From NCBI RefSeq assembly GCF_016654115.1, contig NZ_JAEQAZ010000084.1:1-55060 (forward strand): DNA of 55,060 nt. Reading direction: 5' to 3'. The first letter of the stretch is position 1; each line of letters opens with the position of its first letter. Origin of the DNA: Streptomyces sp. MBT53. GTDB lineage: Bacteria > Actinomycetota > Actinomycetes > Streptomycetales > Streptomycetaceae. The translations under genes were made by a program, and so were the position numbers. A model generated the notes under the pieces. It was not told the origin of the DNA. It made no database searches and saw only the letters and a list, made by a program, of their open reading frames with translations. This document shows positions 8,335-15,996 of the stretch, in pieces.

Positions 8335-9198
8335 GTGCACCGCCGGCACAACGGGCTCAGGACCGCAGTTCTCCTCGGGGGACTGTCCGCACTCATCATC
8401 GTCATCGGCAGCTTCTTCGGCCGCATGGGGCTCGTCGTAGCGGTCGTGATCGCGCTGGGCACGAACGCGTACGCGTACTGGAACAGCGACAAACTGGCGC
8501 TACGCGCGATGCGCGCCCGCCCGGTGAGCGAGTTCGAGGCCCCCGCCCTGTACCGCATGGTCCGCGAGCTCTCGACCCAGGCCCGTCAGCCCATGCCGCG
8601 CCTGTACATCTCGCCCACGGAGGCGCCCAACGCCTTCGCGACGGGCCGCAACCCGCGCAATGCCGCCGTGTGCTGCACGGAAGGCATCCTGCGCATCCTG
8701 GACGAGCGCGAGCTGCGCGGAGTCATCGGCCACGAGCTGAGCCATGTCTACAACCGCGACATCCTGATCTCGTCGGTCGCCGGTGCCCTCGCCTCGGTGA
8801 TCATGTTCCTGGTCAACTTCGCCTGGCTGATCCCGATCGGCCGCTCGAACGACGACGACGGACCCGGCATCCTGGGCATGCTGATGATCATGATTCTGGG
8901 CCCTCTCGCGGCCAGCCTCATCCAACTGGCCATCAGCCGCTCCAGGGAGTACGAGGCGGACGCGTCCGGCGCGCAGCTGACCGGGGACCCCCTCGCCCTC
9001 GCCAGCGCCCTGCGCAAACTCGACGCGGGCACCAAGCAGCTTCCGCTGCCCCCGGAGCCCCGCATCGAGACCGCGAGCCACATGATGATCGCGAACCCCT
9101 TCCGCCCGGGCCAGGGACTCTCCAAGATGTTCTCGACACACCCGCCGATGGCGGAGCGCATCGCCCGGCTCGAGAAGATGGCAGGTCGCCCTCAGTGA
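8335..9198 (+). CDS. htpX: Membrane zinc metalloprotease HtpX (M48B)
   Basis: Membrane-bound stress protease that degrades misfolded membrane proteins. The zinc motif HELSH (H133, E134, H137) is followed by a third ligand in SREYEADASGAQL near residue 205. N-terminal helices span about residues 9-50 and a hydrophobic pair lies between the motifs. I place the start at GTG 8335, seven bases after GGAGG (8323-8327); a longer open frame upstream lacks a ribosome site. It has 287 residues, normal for the family. The stop overlaps the GTG of the next gene, so the two are co-translated. Confidence 0.93.
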   Translation: MHRRHNGLRTAVLLGGLSALIIVIGSFFGRMGLVVAVVIALGTNAYAYWNSDKLALRAMRARPVSEFEAPALYRMVRELSTQARQPMPRLYISPTEAPNAFATGRNPRNAAVCCTEGILRILDERELRGVIGHELSHVYNRDILISSVAGALASVIMFLVNFAWLIPIGRSNDDDGPGILGMLMIMILGPLAASLIQLAISRSREYEADASGAQLTGDPLALASALRKLDAGTKQLPLPPEPRIETASHMMIANPFRPGQGLSKMFSTHPPMAERIARLEKMAGRPQ

Positions 9199-9587
9199 AA
9201 ACCATCCTGAACGTCATTTGGCTCGTCCTGAGCGGCTTCTGGCTGTTCCTCGGGTACCTGCTCGCCGGCGCGCTGCTGTGCATCACCATCATCGGCATCC
9301 CGTTCGGCATCGCCGCGTTCCGCATCGGCGTCTACGCCCTGTGGCCCTTCGGGTACACCACGGTCGAGCGCCGTGACGCCGGTGCGGCGTCCTGCGTCGG
9401 CAACGTCCTGTGGCTGGTCCTCGCGGGCTGGTGGCTGGCCCTCGCGCACATCGTCACCGGCATCGCCATGTGTATCACGATCATCGGCATCCCCTTCGGC
9501 ATCGCCAACTTCAAGCTGATCCCGGTCTCGCTGTTCCCCCTGGGCCGCGAAATCGTGCCCACGGACCAGCCGTTCGCCACCCGCTGA
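9195..9587 (+). CDS. YccF-family inner membrane protein
   Basis: A small membrane protein (130 residues) built from two similar halves, each with a hydrophobic helix followed by the near-identical stretch CITIIGIPFGIA (near residues 34 and 96). This is the hallmark of the YccF (DUF307) family, whose function is not known. The GTG start overlaps the htpX stop by four bases, so it is translated with the protease. That pairing hints at a membrane quality-control role, which is inference. No catalytic residues are visible. Confidence 0.85.
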   Translation: MKTILNVIWLVLSGFWLFLGYLLAGALLCITIIGIPFGIAAFRIGVYALWPFGYTTVERRDAGAASCVGNVLWLVLAGWWLALAHIVTGIAMCITIIGIPFGIANFKLIPVSLFPLGREIVPTDQPFATR

Positions 9588-9598
9588 CGGGGCCGACC

Positions 9599-10768
9599 GT
9601 GGTGGGGGCGCCGAAGTACGTCCTGCTGTCGTACGACGAAGGCTCCGAGTCCACCGGCGAGCACGGGTACGAGCAGACCTGGGCCCTGTGCCAGGACGCC
9701 GACGACCTCTTCGCCGACCCGCCCCCACTCATCCGGGAGACGTACGAACTGCTCGGCTGCGCACCCGAGGGCGAACTCGCCGCAGCCCTCGCACGCGCGC
9801 GTGCCGACGGTTCGGCGCCGCTCGGCCTGCTCACCCTGGAGATCCTCGACAAGACCGGCACCGGCGCGGGAACGGACGGGGACTGGTGGCTGGAGGACGT
9901 ACGCGTGGTCGGCGACCGCCCCTGCGCGCGTGACCTGTCGCTGAGGGACGTCACCGTCGAGGGGCTGCCGTCCGACGACAACCCCTACGACTACCCGCAC
10001 TGCCCACCGCTCTCCCCGGGCTACCGGCTGCTCGGCCCGGACGGCGAACCCTGGGGCGGCTGCCGGGACTTGGCCCATCCCCAGGAGGACCGGCCCGAAC
10101 CGCTGGACCCTCCCGTGCGCCTGTTGGGCTGTTCCCCGCGCGGCGCGCTGCGGGCCGCCATGGACAGCGGGGACGAGGATCTCGGCCACGCCAAGGTGCT
10201 GCGCATCGACGCCTCGGGTCGGCCCCTGCAGCCCGCCACCGAGGGCGAGTTGCGGGCCTGGATCCCGTCCGCGCGCGGCCCCGGCCTGGTCGACCTCACC
10301 CTCGACCCCTGGGCGGAACGGCCACCGTTCGCGGCCCGGACGGTGTGGGACCTGTGGGGCGAGGGGCGTCCCTCCGAGCCCGGCCGCTGGGCCGGTTGCG
10401 ACGCCGAGGGGCGCCGGTTCTGGCTCGGCATCGCGCTGGCGAACCACGCCCACGGCGCCCCGGACCGGCCGCCGGGCACCACCTACCACCTCGACGGCAG
10501 ACACATCACCGACCCGCAGGGCTTCTTCTGCGCTCTCGGCGAGGCGGTCAACGGCCCCGGCGGATACTTCGGTCGGGGCGTCGACGCCCTGGACGACTGC
10601 CTGCGCGGTCACTGGGGAGCGGCTCCGCCCTTCACCCTCGTCTGGCACGACGCGACCGTCGCCCGCACCTGCCTGGGCCTCGCCCCGCTCACCGGCCCAC
10701 GCCCACCGACGTTCGAGGAACTGCTCGCCCTCCTCGCCGAAAGGCATGTCGACGTCCGCCTGGCCTGA
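9599..10768 (+). CDS. Protein with C-terminal barstar-like domain
   Basis: 389 residues. The last ~95 residues read as a barstar (ribonuclease-inhibitor) fold: YHLDGRHITDPQGFFCALGEAVN, then GYFGRGVDALDDCLRGHWG, PFTLVWHDATVA and a final FEELLALLAERHVDVRL. This follows the barstar order of strand, helix with the G-x-N/G-x-DAL-DCL motif, core strand and helix. The first 290 residues contain repeated blocks of the type LLGCxPxGxLxAAxxxA followed by a DxxGxG stretch, with no family I recognise. The start is GTG at 9599 or 9602. The next gene is a SUKH-type immunity gene, so a role in inhibiting a toxin nuclease is plausible but unproven. Confidence 0.75.
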   Translation: MVGAPKYVLLSYDEGSESTGEHGYEQTWALCQDADDLFADPPPLIRETYELLGCAPEGELAAALARARADGSAPLGLLTLEILDKTGTGAGTDGDWWLEDVRVVGDRPCARDLSLRDVTVEGLPSDDNPYDYPHCPPLSPGYRLLGPDGEPWGGCRDLAHPQEDRPEPLDPPVRLLGCSPRGALRAAMDSGDEDLGHAKVLRIDASGRPLQPATEGELRAWIPSARGPGLVDLTLDPWAERPPFAARTVWDLWGEGRPSEPGRWAGCDAEGRRFWLGIALANHAHGAPDRPPGTTYHLDGRHITDPQGFFCALGEAVNGPGGYFGRGVDALDDCLRGHWGAAPPFTLVWHDATVARTCLGLAPLTGPRPPTFEELLALLAERHVDVRLA

Positions 10769-10836
10769 CCGTTCGTCACCGGACCCCAGGTGAGCCGGTT
10801 CTCCACAACCGCCGGGCTGTCCACAGGCCGGCCCGA

Positions 10837-10859
10837 TTGTCAGTGGCGCGTTGCACTAT
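10837..10859 (+). promoter_or_regulatory. RecA-NDp/PafBC-type promoter, leaderless transcript
   Basis: TTGTCAGTGGC (10837-10847), six bases, then CACTAT (10854-10859). The first part is identical to the -35-side motif of the SOS-independent DNA-damage promoters (RecA-NDp, PafBC-dependent) of mycobacteria, with the same spacing to the -10; the -10 deviates only at its first base. The expected start of transcription, about seven bases on, is the A of the ATG at 10866, so the mRNA would have no leader. Confidence 0.6.
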
Positions 10860-10865
10860 GAAGCC

Positions 10866-11432
10866 ATGACCGAGAACGAGCAGCGACTGCTGACCCGGGT
10901 GGCCGCCGAGGCCCGCAACACCTTGCCGTGGGGCTGGACTTCACTCCCCGCCCCGGTGGACGAGGCCACGGTGACTCGCGCCGAGGCCACCCTGGGCTTC
11001 AGCCTGCCCCCACTGCTCGCGGCGCTCTACTCGCGCATAGGGGACGGCGGATTCGGCCCGGAGTACGGCCTGTTGCCCCTGCTCGACAGCCCGCCCGCCG
11101 GCGAGCCCGCCGCCGTCACGCAGTACCTCGCCAACCGCGAGAGCGGACGCAAGGACCCCGACTGGCCCTGGCCCGAGGGCGTCCTGCCGATATCCCACTG
11201 GGGCTGCGCGATGTACGCGTGCGTGGACTGCCGAACCCCGCAGGCCACCGTGCTGCTCTACGAGCCGAACGCGGACGAGGCGGACCACGCGTGGTACGTG
11301 GACGCGCCCAGCCTCGCCGACTGGCTCCAGGGCTGGCTCGACGGCACCGGCTGGTACGTCGACGCCAACATCGGCATCGAGCCCGAGCCGTGGGACGACT
11401 TCCGCATACGCACGACCCCGCAGGCGTCCTGA
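10866..11432 (+). CDS. SMI1/KNR4 (SUKH) domain protein, immunity type
   Basis: 188 residues with the SUKH-domain pattern: ATVTRAEATLGFSLPPLLAALYSRIGDGGFGPEYGLLPL (residues about 37-76), then the aromatic strand region ILPISHWGCAMYACVDCRT and a C-terminal ADWLQGWLDG helix. SUKH proteins commonly neutralise contact-dependent or polymorphic toxins in the same cell. No toxin gene is next to it; the neighbour upstream is a barstar-domain gene. ATG 10866 is preferred over TTG 10851 because the upstream promoter places transcription start at that A. Confidence 0.82.
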   Translation: MTENEQRLLTRVAAEARNTLPWGWTSLPAPVDEATVTRAEATLGFSLPPLLAALYSRIGDGGFGPEYGLLPLLDSPPAGEPAAVTQYLANRESGRKDPDWPWPEGVLPISHWGCAMYACVDCRTPQATVLLYEPNADEADHAWYVDAPSLADWLQGWLDGTGWYVDANIGIEPEPWDDFRIRTTPQAS

Positions 11433-11653
11433 CCGACTCCCGGCACGGCCGACCGTGCCGCCCCTCCCGGCACCACCCCGCTCCTCTCCGCCGATGCCTG
11501 CAACCACCACACGCATCCGTGACGTCCTGTTCATCGACACGGCGGAACATGCAGCGACAGGCCGTGGGCAAGGACCTACGAACACAGCCTGTCCGGGCGG
11601 AATTCACAGCTCCGGATCAGTGCGAGCACAGTGTGAAAGGGCAGGTTCACGGC

Positions 11654-11920
11654 ATGGGCATCATCAGCTGGATCATCCTGGGACTGTTGGCCGGAGCCAT
11701 CGCCAAATTCCTGCTGCCGGGCCGCGACCCGGGCGGCTTCATCGGTACGACCGTCATCGGCATCGCGGGCGCGTTCATCGGCGGATGGATATCGGCCCGT
11801 TGGCTGGACCACCCGGTCGCGAAGAACTTCTACGACGGCGCCACCTGGGCCTCGGCGATAGGCGGCGCACTCGTCCTCCTGATCGCCTACCGCATCTTCT
11901 TCGGCAACTCGCGCAACTAG
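11654..11920 (+). CDS. GlsB/YeaQ/YmgE-family small membrane protein
   Basis: 88 residues with three hydrophobic helices: MGIISWIILGLLAGAIAKFL at the start, the Gly-rich middle GGFIGTTVIGIAGAFIGGWI, and ASAIGGALVLLIAYRIFF at the end. This is the transglycosylase-associated (GlsB/YeaQ) pattern, often linked to envelope or general stress. Sequence upstream (GTGAAAGGGCAGG) supplies a weak ribosome site. It stands alone, converging on yajQ with a bidirectional hairpin between them. Confidence 0.85.
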   Translation: MGIISWIILGLLAGAIAKFLLPGRDPGGFIGTTVIGIAGAFIGGWISARWLDHPVAKNFYDGATWASAIGGALVLLIAYRIFFGNSRN

Positions 11921-11959
11921 AACCTGCCTCAGCGCGCCCCCGTACCGCAGCCAGCAGGG

Positions 11960-11995
11960 GAGAAGGGTGGGTGCCGACGGGCACCCACCCTTCTC
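11960..11995. terminator. Bidirectional terminator hairpin between the GlsB-type gene and yajQ
   Basis: A perfect 16-bp stem, 11960-11975 pairing with 11980-11995, closes on the four-base loop GACG. It lies between two converging genes, so it can serve both. No long T-run follows, as is common in streptomycetes. Confidence 0.85.
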
Positions 11996-12036
11996 GTACC
12001 GCGTACCGCTGCGCGCCGGGCGCGCGAGCCATGGTT

Positions 12037-12525
12037 CTACCGGTAGTTGACGAACTGCAGCGCGAAGTCGAAGTCCTTGCCCTTGAGCAGGGCCTGCACG
12101 GCCTGAAGGTCGTCGCGGCTCTTCGAGCTGACCCGCAGTTCGTCGCCCTGAACCTGGGCCTTCACGCCCTTGGGACCCTCGTCGCGAATGATCTTCGCCA
12201 CTTTCTTCGCGTTGTCCTGGGAGATGCCCTCCTCGATGGACGCGAAGATCTTGTACTCCTTGCCGGAGAGCTGAGGCTCACCGGCGTCCAGCGCCTTCAG
12301 CGAGATGCCGCGCTTGACCAGCTTGGACTGGAAGACATCGAGCACCGCCTTGACCCGCTCCTCGGAGTTCGCCTCCATGAGGATCTTCTCGGCGGACCAT
12401 GCGATCGAGGCACCCACGCCCTTGAAGTCGTAGCGCTGCGAGATCTCCTTGGCGGCCTGGTTGAGGGCGTTGTCGACCTCCTGCCGCTCGACCTTCGAGA
12501 CGATGTCGAAACTGGAGTCGGCCAT
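12037..12525 (-). CDS. yajQ: YajQ-family nucleotide-binding protein
   Basis: 162 residues, the standard length. It begins MADSSFDIVSKVERQEVDNAL and contains RYDFKG near residue 31, KGISLKAL-like KRGISLKALDAG, and the closing LQAVQALLKGKDFDFALQFVNYR, all conserved across the YajQ/DUF520 family of tandem ferredoxin-like folds. Members bind nucleotides and, in Xanthomonas, c-di-GMP; the role in actinomycetes is unclear. It is a single gene that converges on the GlsB-type gene and diverges from tRNA-Tyr. Confidence 0.95.
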   Translation of the reverse strand: MADSSFDIVSKVERQEVDNALNQAAKEISQRYDFKGVGASIAWSAEKILMEANSEERVKAVLDVFQSKLVKRGISLKALDAGEPQLSGKEYKIFASIEEGISQDNAKKVAKIIRDEGPKGVKAQVQGDELRVSSKSRDDLQAVQALLKGKDFDFALQFVNYR

Positions 12526-12759
12526 GTCCTGTGGCTCCTTGTATCGGGGTGCGTATCGATGCGTGTCACTGCGTATCGGCGTGCGTGGGGACAGCCGCCG
12601 AGCCCGGTGTAGGCGCCGGGCCGCATCCGTATAAGCCTAGCCACCCGCTCCCCTCCGGGCGCCGATCTATCGGGTGGCGAAGCACCCCCACGCATCGGGT
12701 ATCGTTTACGTCGTTGCCACGGAGCACCGCCGAAAAGCGGTACGAGAGGCAGCAACCCC

Positions 12760-12841
12760 GGCGGTGTGCCCGAGCGGCCAAAGGGAGCAGACTGTAAATC
12801 TGCCGGCTAAGCCTACCCAGGTTCGAACCCTGGCGCCGCCA
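12760..12841 (+). tRNA. tRNA-Tyr (anticodon GTA)
   Basis: The acceptor arms GGCGGTG and CGCCGCC pair over seven bases. The anticodon loop is CTGTAAA with anticodon GTA, a long class II variable arm is present, and the T loop is GTTCGAACC. The discriminator base is A at 12841 and no CCA is encoded. The 82-base length fits bacterial tRNA-Tyr. Confidence 0.97.
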
Positions 12842-12851
12842 CATGTAGGTA

Positions 12852-12895
12852 GACCCCCTCCGATCTGCGGGAACGCAGACTGGAGGGGGTCTTTT
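12852..12895 (+). terminator. Intrinsic terminator after tRNA-Tyr
   Basis: The stem GACCCCCTCC (12852-12861) pairs with GGAGGGGGTC (12882-12891), with an inner TCTGCG/CGCAGA stem closing on a GGAA loop, followed by TTTT. The 222 bases from here to the next gene show nothing else I can name. Confidence 0.9.
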
Positions 12896-13117
12896 CCTGT
12901 CCGGGACGATCTTTCCGCACGGGGCCGAAACCAGGTGACCGGCCTCACTCTGTGACGCACGGACCCTTGGCCGATCGGGTCTTCCGGACCATACGCGGCC
13001 CAGGTCGAAGGGCCGACCTGTTGCGAGGACCAGCTCTGTTCGTCATCTGCGCGGCGGTGCGTCCGAGGCCCATCTGGACGAGATGCGGACGGCGTTGGGC
13101 AGGCGCAGGCTGAGGGC

Positions 13118-13648
13118 ATGACGGCCGGTGCTCCATCAGGGCCCCCGGAAGGCCCGCTGCGGCAGGACGGGCGGCAGAGCAGCGCCTCTCCTCGACCTCG
13201 GTGGGGGAGGTTGAGCAGGGGCGTCCTGACGCACATCGCGGCCATCGTGATCGGCTTCGCGATCGGAGCCGTCGCCGGCTATGCGGGCGCTGGCGGCTCG
13301 ACGGACACTCCGGCGACACCGAGGGTCACCGTCACGGCAACCTCCATCGCGACAGAAACCTCGTCGACCGACAGCTCCGGCACTGCCCAGAAGGCGCGTT
13401 CCGGCGAGATTCCGGGGGACGGTACGTACGTGGTCGGCAAGGACATCAAACCCGGCACGTACCGTACGGACGGCCCGCAGGGCGGGCTCGTCACCAACTG
13501 TTATTGGGCTCGACTGAGCAGTACTTCCGGCGAGTTGCGGGACATCATCGCCAACGGAAACACCATGGGGCAGACGACGGTCACCATCGCGCCCACGGAC
13601 AAGGCGTTCACCACCACCGGCTGCAACAGGTGGACGAAGGCCGACTAG
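13118..13648 (+). CDS. Membrane-anchored protein with a small extracellular domain, function unknown
   Basis: 176 residues: a Pro/Arg-rich cytoplasmic start, one membrane helix at about residues 38-60 (HIAAIVIGFAIGAVAGYAGAGG), a Ser/Thr-rich linker of about 35 residues, and an 80-residue C-terminal domain. That domain contains DGTYVVGKDIKPGTYRT and a Cys pair (NCYWARL and TTGCNRW) that could form a disulfide. This domain is common, in my experience, in surface proteins of streptomycetes and their phages, with no assigned role. It has no obvious operon partner. Confidence 0.75.
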   Translation: MTAGAPSGPPEGPLRQDGRQSSASPRPRWGRLSRGVLTHIAAIVIGFAIGAVAGYAGAGGSTDTPATPRVTVTATSIATETSSTDSSGTAQKARSGEIPGDGTYVVGKDIKPGTYRTDGPQGGLVTNCYWARLSSTSGELRDIIANGNTMGQTTVTIAPTDKAFTTTGCNRWTKAD

Positions 13649-13817
13649 CGATCCTCAAGTCCGGCTCGCAGTCGCTGATTTGATCGAGGCAGGGCCAATG
13701 CGGCCAATGCGGGGAGGCGGTCCGCGACCCGCCAAGGGCCGGTGCAGGGGCGTCACCGAAACCGCTGCGCCCGCCTGCTCGATGCCGCACGCCGGCAACT
13801 CGGGGCCCCCGCCGCCC

Positions 13818-13829
13818 TGGTATGGACCA
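13818..13829 (+). promoter_or_regulatory. DasR-like (dre) operator upstream of the alginate lyase gene
   Basis: TGGTATGGACCA matches 10 of 12 bases of the TGGTCTAGACCA element bound by the GntR-family regulator DasR of streptomycetes. It lies six bases before the -35 box of the PL7 gene, as such boxes often do in front of secreted carbohydrate-active enzymes. Confidence 0.5.
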
Positions 13830-13834
13830 AAGTC

Positions 13835-13863
13835 TTGACGTGACCGTGCCACAGCCCTACTGT
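13835..13863 (+). promoter_or_regulatory. Vegetative-type promoter of the alginate lyase gene
   Basis: TTGACG (13835-13840), a 17-base spacer, then TACTGT (13858-13863) fits a HrdB-type promoter. Transcription would start near 13870, at the edge of the inverted repeat that follows, leaving a leader of about 85 bases before the ATG. Confidence 0.65.
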
Positions 13864-13874
13864 CGCGGCATCGC

Positions 13875-13909
13875 GTTCATGTTGAAACACAAAGTTCATC
13901 TACATGAAC
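13875..13909 (+). promoter_or_regulatory. Inverted repeat over the transcription start of the alginate lyase gene
   Basis: GTTCATGT (13875-13882) and ACATGAAC (13902-13909) are perfect inverted arms 19 bases apart. A third GTTCAT copy lies at 13894-13899. Placed just after the -10 box, it looks like a repressor operator; the regulator is not identified. Confidence 0.5.
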
Positions 13910-13956
13910 ACGCATTGCCAACCGAGTCCATCGAGCAGACAGGAAGGCACCCCCCC

Positions 13957-14769
13957 ATGCGCATGCGTACGCTGCTCACCTCCCTGGCCACCGTCACCGC
14001 CGTCACCGGCGGGCTGGCCCTTGCCGCTCCGGCCGCGTCGGGCAGTACCAATGTCACCGGCGCCGTCGCCGCACCCCTCGCCGACCCGACCGTCGCGCCC
14101 GGCGGGAACTTCGACCTGGGGGTGTGGCAGCTTCAGGAGCCGGTGGGTTCCCCCGGCTCGCCCACGACGATCTCGTCGGCCCGCCTCCAGGGGGCCAACG
14201 GCTTCCAGGACTCGTACTTCTACACGGACACCCGCGACGGCGCGATGACCTTCTGGGCGCCGGAGAAGGGCGTCACCACGCCCAACTCGAACTACGCCCG
14301 CTCCGAACTGCGGGAGATGAACCGCAGCGGCAGCGCCGCCAACTGGTCGCTCAGCGGCACGCACACGATGAAGGCGACGCTACGGGTCGTCTCCGTCACG
14401 TCGAACGTCTGCGTGGGCCAGATCCACCTCGGCACGGGCGGCACGTCCACCAAGCCGCTGCTGGAGCTGTACTACCGGTCGAGCGGCGACATCGTCCTCG
14501 GCACGGAGAACTCGCCCGACGGCGGCCAGACGCTCCACACCGTCGGCAACGTGGCCGTCGGCAAGACCTGGAGCTACACGATCGGCGTCTCGGGCGGCAA
14601 CACCATCAACCTGACGGTCAACGGGAGCACCACGCACTACGCCATCCCGTCGTCCTTCAACGCCTACAAGCAGTACTTCAAGGCCGGTTCGTACAACCAG
14701 TCGTCCTCCGACAGCACCACCAAGGGTGCCCGGGTCGCCTTCTACGGACTCACCGTCTCCCACAGCTGA
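13957..14769 (+). CDS. Secreted polysaccharide lyase family 7 (alginate lyase 2-like)
   Basis: Exported enzyme expected to cleave alginate or a related polyuronate by beta-elimination. 270 residues with a signal peptide MRMRTLLTSL...LALAAPAASG, cut near residue 33. The three PL7 motifs are present: YARSELREM (R-S-E-L-R), VCVGQIHLG (Q-I-H) and KQYFKAGSYNQS (YFKAG-YNQ), which carry the catalytic Gln/His/Tyr and Arg. The start at ATG 13957 is supported by AGGAAGG at 13941-13947. The frame is open upstream but that part lies before the ribosome site. No sugar-uptake genes adjoin it. Confidence 0.92.
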   Translation: MRMRTLLTSLATVTAVTGGLALAAPAASGSTNVTGAVAAPLADPTVAPGGNFDLGVWQLQEPVGSPGSPTTISSARLQGANGFQDSYFYTDTRDGAMTFWAPEKGVTTPNSNYARSELREMNRSGSAANWSLSGTHTMKATLRVVSVTSNVCVGQIHLGTGGTSTKPLLELYYRSSGDIVLGTENSPDGGQTLHTVGNVAVGKTWSYTIGVSGGNTINLTVNGSTTHYAIPSSFNAYKQYFKAGSYNQSSSDSTTKGARVAFYGLTVSHS

Positions 14770-14816
14770 GCGAGCCTCGACGGCCGACGCGGCCTGCGGC
14801 GGGGCAGACTGATCCC

Positions 14817-15029
14817 ATGTCGTCACGCCGCAGGAGTTGCCCCGAGTGCCGTCGCGAGATCGCCGTCGTCGCCGGACGGTTCGCGCGCCACGACCCGCCC
14901 GGCGCACGCGAGAGCGGCGAGCTCGTGTCGTGCCCCGGCTCGCGCCGACAGGCGGAACTCGGGGCGGCCCAGCCCGCGTTGGACGGCTACGCGGTGCCGG
15001 ACTTCCCGGGCCAGATGCCACTGTTCTAG
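14817..15029 (+). CDS. Small Cys-pair protein, function unknown
   Basis: 70 residues. CPECRREI at residues 8-15 looks like half a zinc ribbon, with a third Cys near residue 38 (LVSCPGSRRQ); a full four-Cys set is not present, so metal binding is uncertain. The C-terminus PDFPGQMPLF is hydrophobic. A CAGACT lies seven bases before the ATG, and the short leader suggests a leaderless or nearly leaderless mRNA. I know of no function. Confidence 0.6.
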   Translation: MSSRRRSCPECRREIAVVAGRFARHDPPGARESGELVSCPGSRRQAELGAAQPALDGYAVPDFPGQMPLF

Positions 15030-15057
15030 TCAGCAGGAGAACGTCCGGCGGACAAGC

Positions 15058-15714
15058 TCAGTTCCCCGCCACCGACTTCACCGCCACCGACACCGGCGCG
15101 GACCCACCGATCAGCTCCAGCGTCAGGCCGGCCGTCGCCGGGGTCTCCACCAACTCCGCGAGTACGGCGGCCACATCGTCGCGCGGGATCGCGCCGCGCC
15201 CGGTGTGGGCCTCCAGGCGGACCAGGCCGGTGCCGGCGTCGTTCGTGAGCGAACCGGGGCGCAGAATCGTCCAGTCCAGGGCATCCAGGCCGCGTACGTA
15301 CGCGTCGGCCTCGCCCTTGGCCCGCAGGTACACGTCGAACACACCGTCCCCGGGGTGCGCGGGATCCGCGCCCATCGAGGAGACGACGACATGACGTCGT
15401 ACGCCCGCCAGGACCGCCGCGTCGGCGAACAGCACCGCCGAACCCCGGTCCACCGTGTCCTTCCGGGCCGTACCGCTGCCCGGGCCCGCGCCCGCCGCGA
15501 AGACCGCCGCGTCCGCGCCCCGCAGCAGCGCCGCGACCTCCTCGACCGAGGCCGACTCCAGGTCGAGCACCAGCGGTTCGGCGCCGGCCGCCCGCAGATC
15601 GTCGCTCTGCCCGGCGTTGCGGATGATGCCCGCGACCTCTTCACCACGCGCGGCGAGCAGACGCTCCAGCCGCAGCGCGATCTGACCATGACCTCCAGCG
15701 ATGACAATGCGCAT
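15058..15714 (-). CDS. NAD(P)-binding atypical short-chain dehydrogenase
   Basis: 218 residues forming a single Rossmann domain. It begins MRIVIAGGHGQIALRLERLL, with the GxxGxxA-type dinucleotide loop (GGHGQIA) of atypical SDR/NmrA-like proteins, and continues with AGAGPGSGTARKDTVDRGSAVLFADAA and VVVSSMGADP as in the SDR_a5 type. The classic Tyr-xxx-Lys pair is not obvious, so the enzyme activity is uncertain. I chose the ATG at 15714; a longer frame upstream lacks family similarity. The 282 bases between it and the amidohydrolase gene contain nothing I can identify. Confidence 0.85.
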   Translation of the reverse strand: MRIVIAGGHGQIALRLERLLAARGEEVAGIIRNAGQSDDLRAAGAEPLVLDLESASVEEVAALLRGADAAVFAAGAGPGSGTARKDTVDRGSAVLFADAAVLAGVRRHVVVSSMGADPAHPGDGVFDVYLRAKGEADAYVRGLDALDWTILRPGSLTNDAGTGLVRLEAHTGRGAIPRDDVAAVLAELVETPATAGLTLELIGGSAPVSVAVKSVAGN

Positions 15715-15996
15715 GCCTTCGACCGTACGCCCGGACGGCCGCACACGCCGCATGACTTCAGCCCCGTCCCGGCAGCACACCCCCGTGCCGCACGCGCCGG
15801 GCGCGCGAGCAGGGGTGCACGCGGGTCTTCGCGCCCCAGGCGTGCGCCCCCGAGCGGCAGCGGGTCACGCCAAACGCCTCACGCACCGCGCCCAGCCCCT
15901 GCTTCCGGTCCCGTCGAACGGCTTACGGACCCCGCCCCGCTTCCGCCTCGGGTCACGTCGGGCAGCTCAAGCACCGCGTCCCGCCCCCGACCAGGC

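Noticed and set aside
12530..12600. Repeated GCGTATCG/TGCGTG steps upstream of yajQ, possibly a repeat array or operator
   Set aside because: Copies are short and irregular; nothing beyond chance repetition in GC-rich DNA can be supported.
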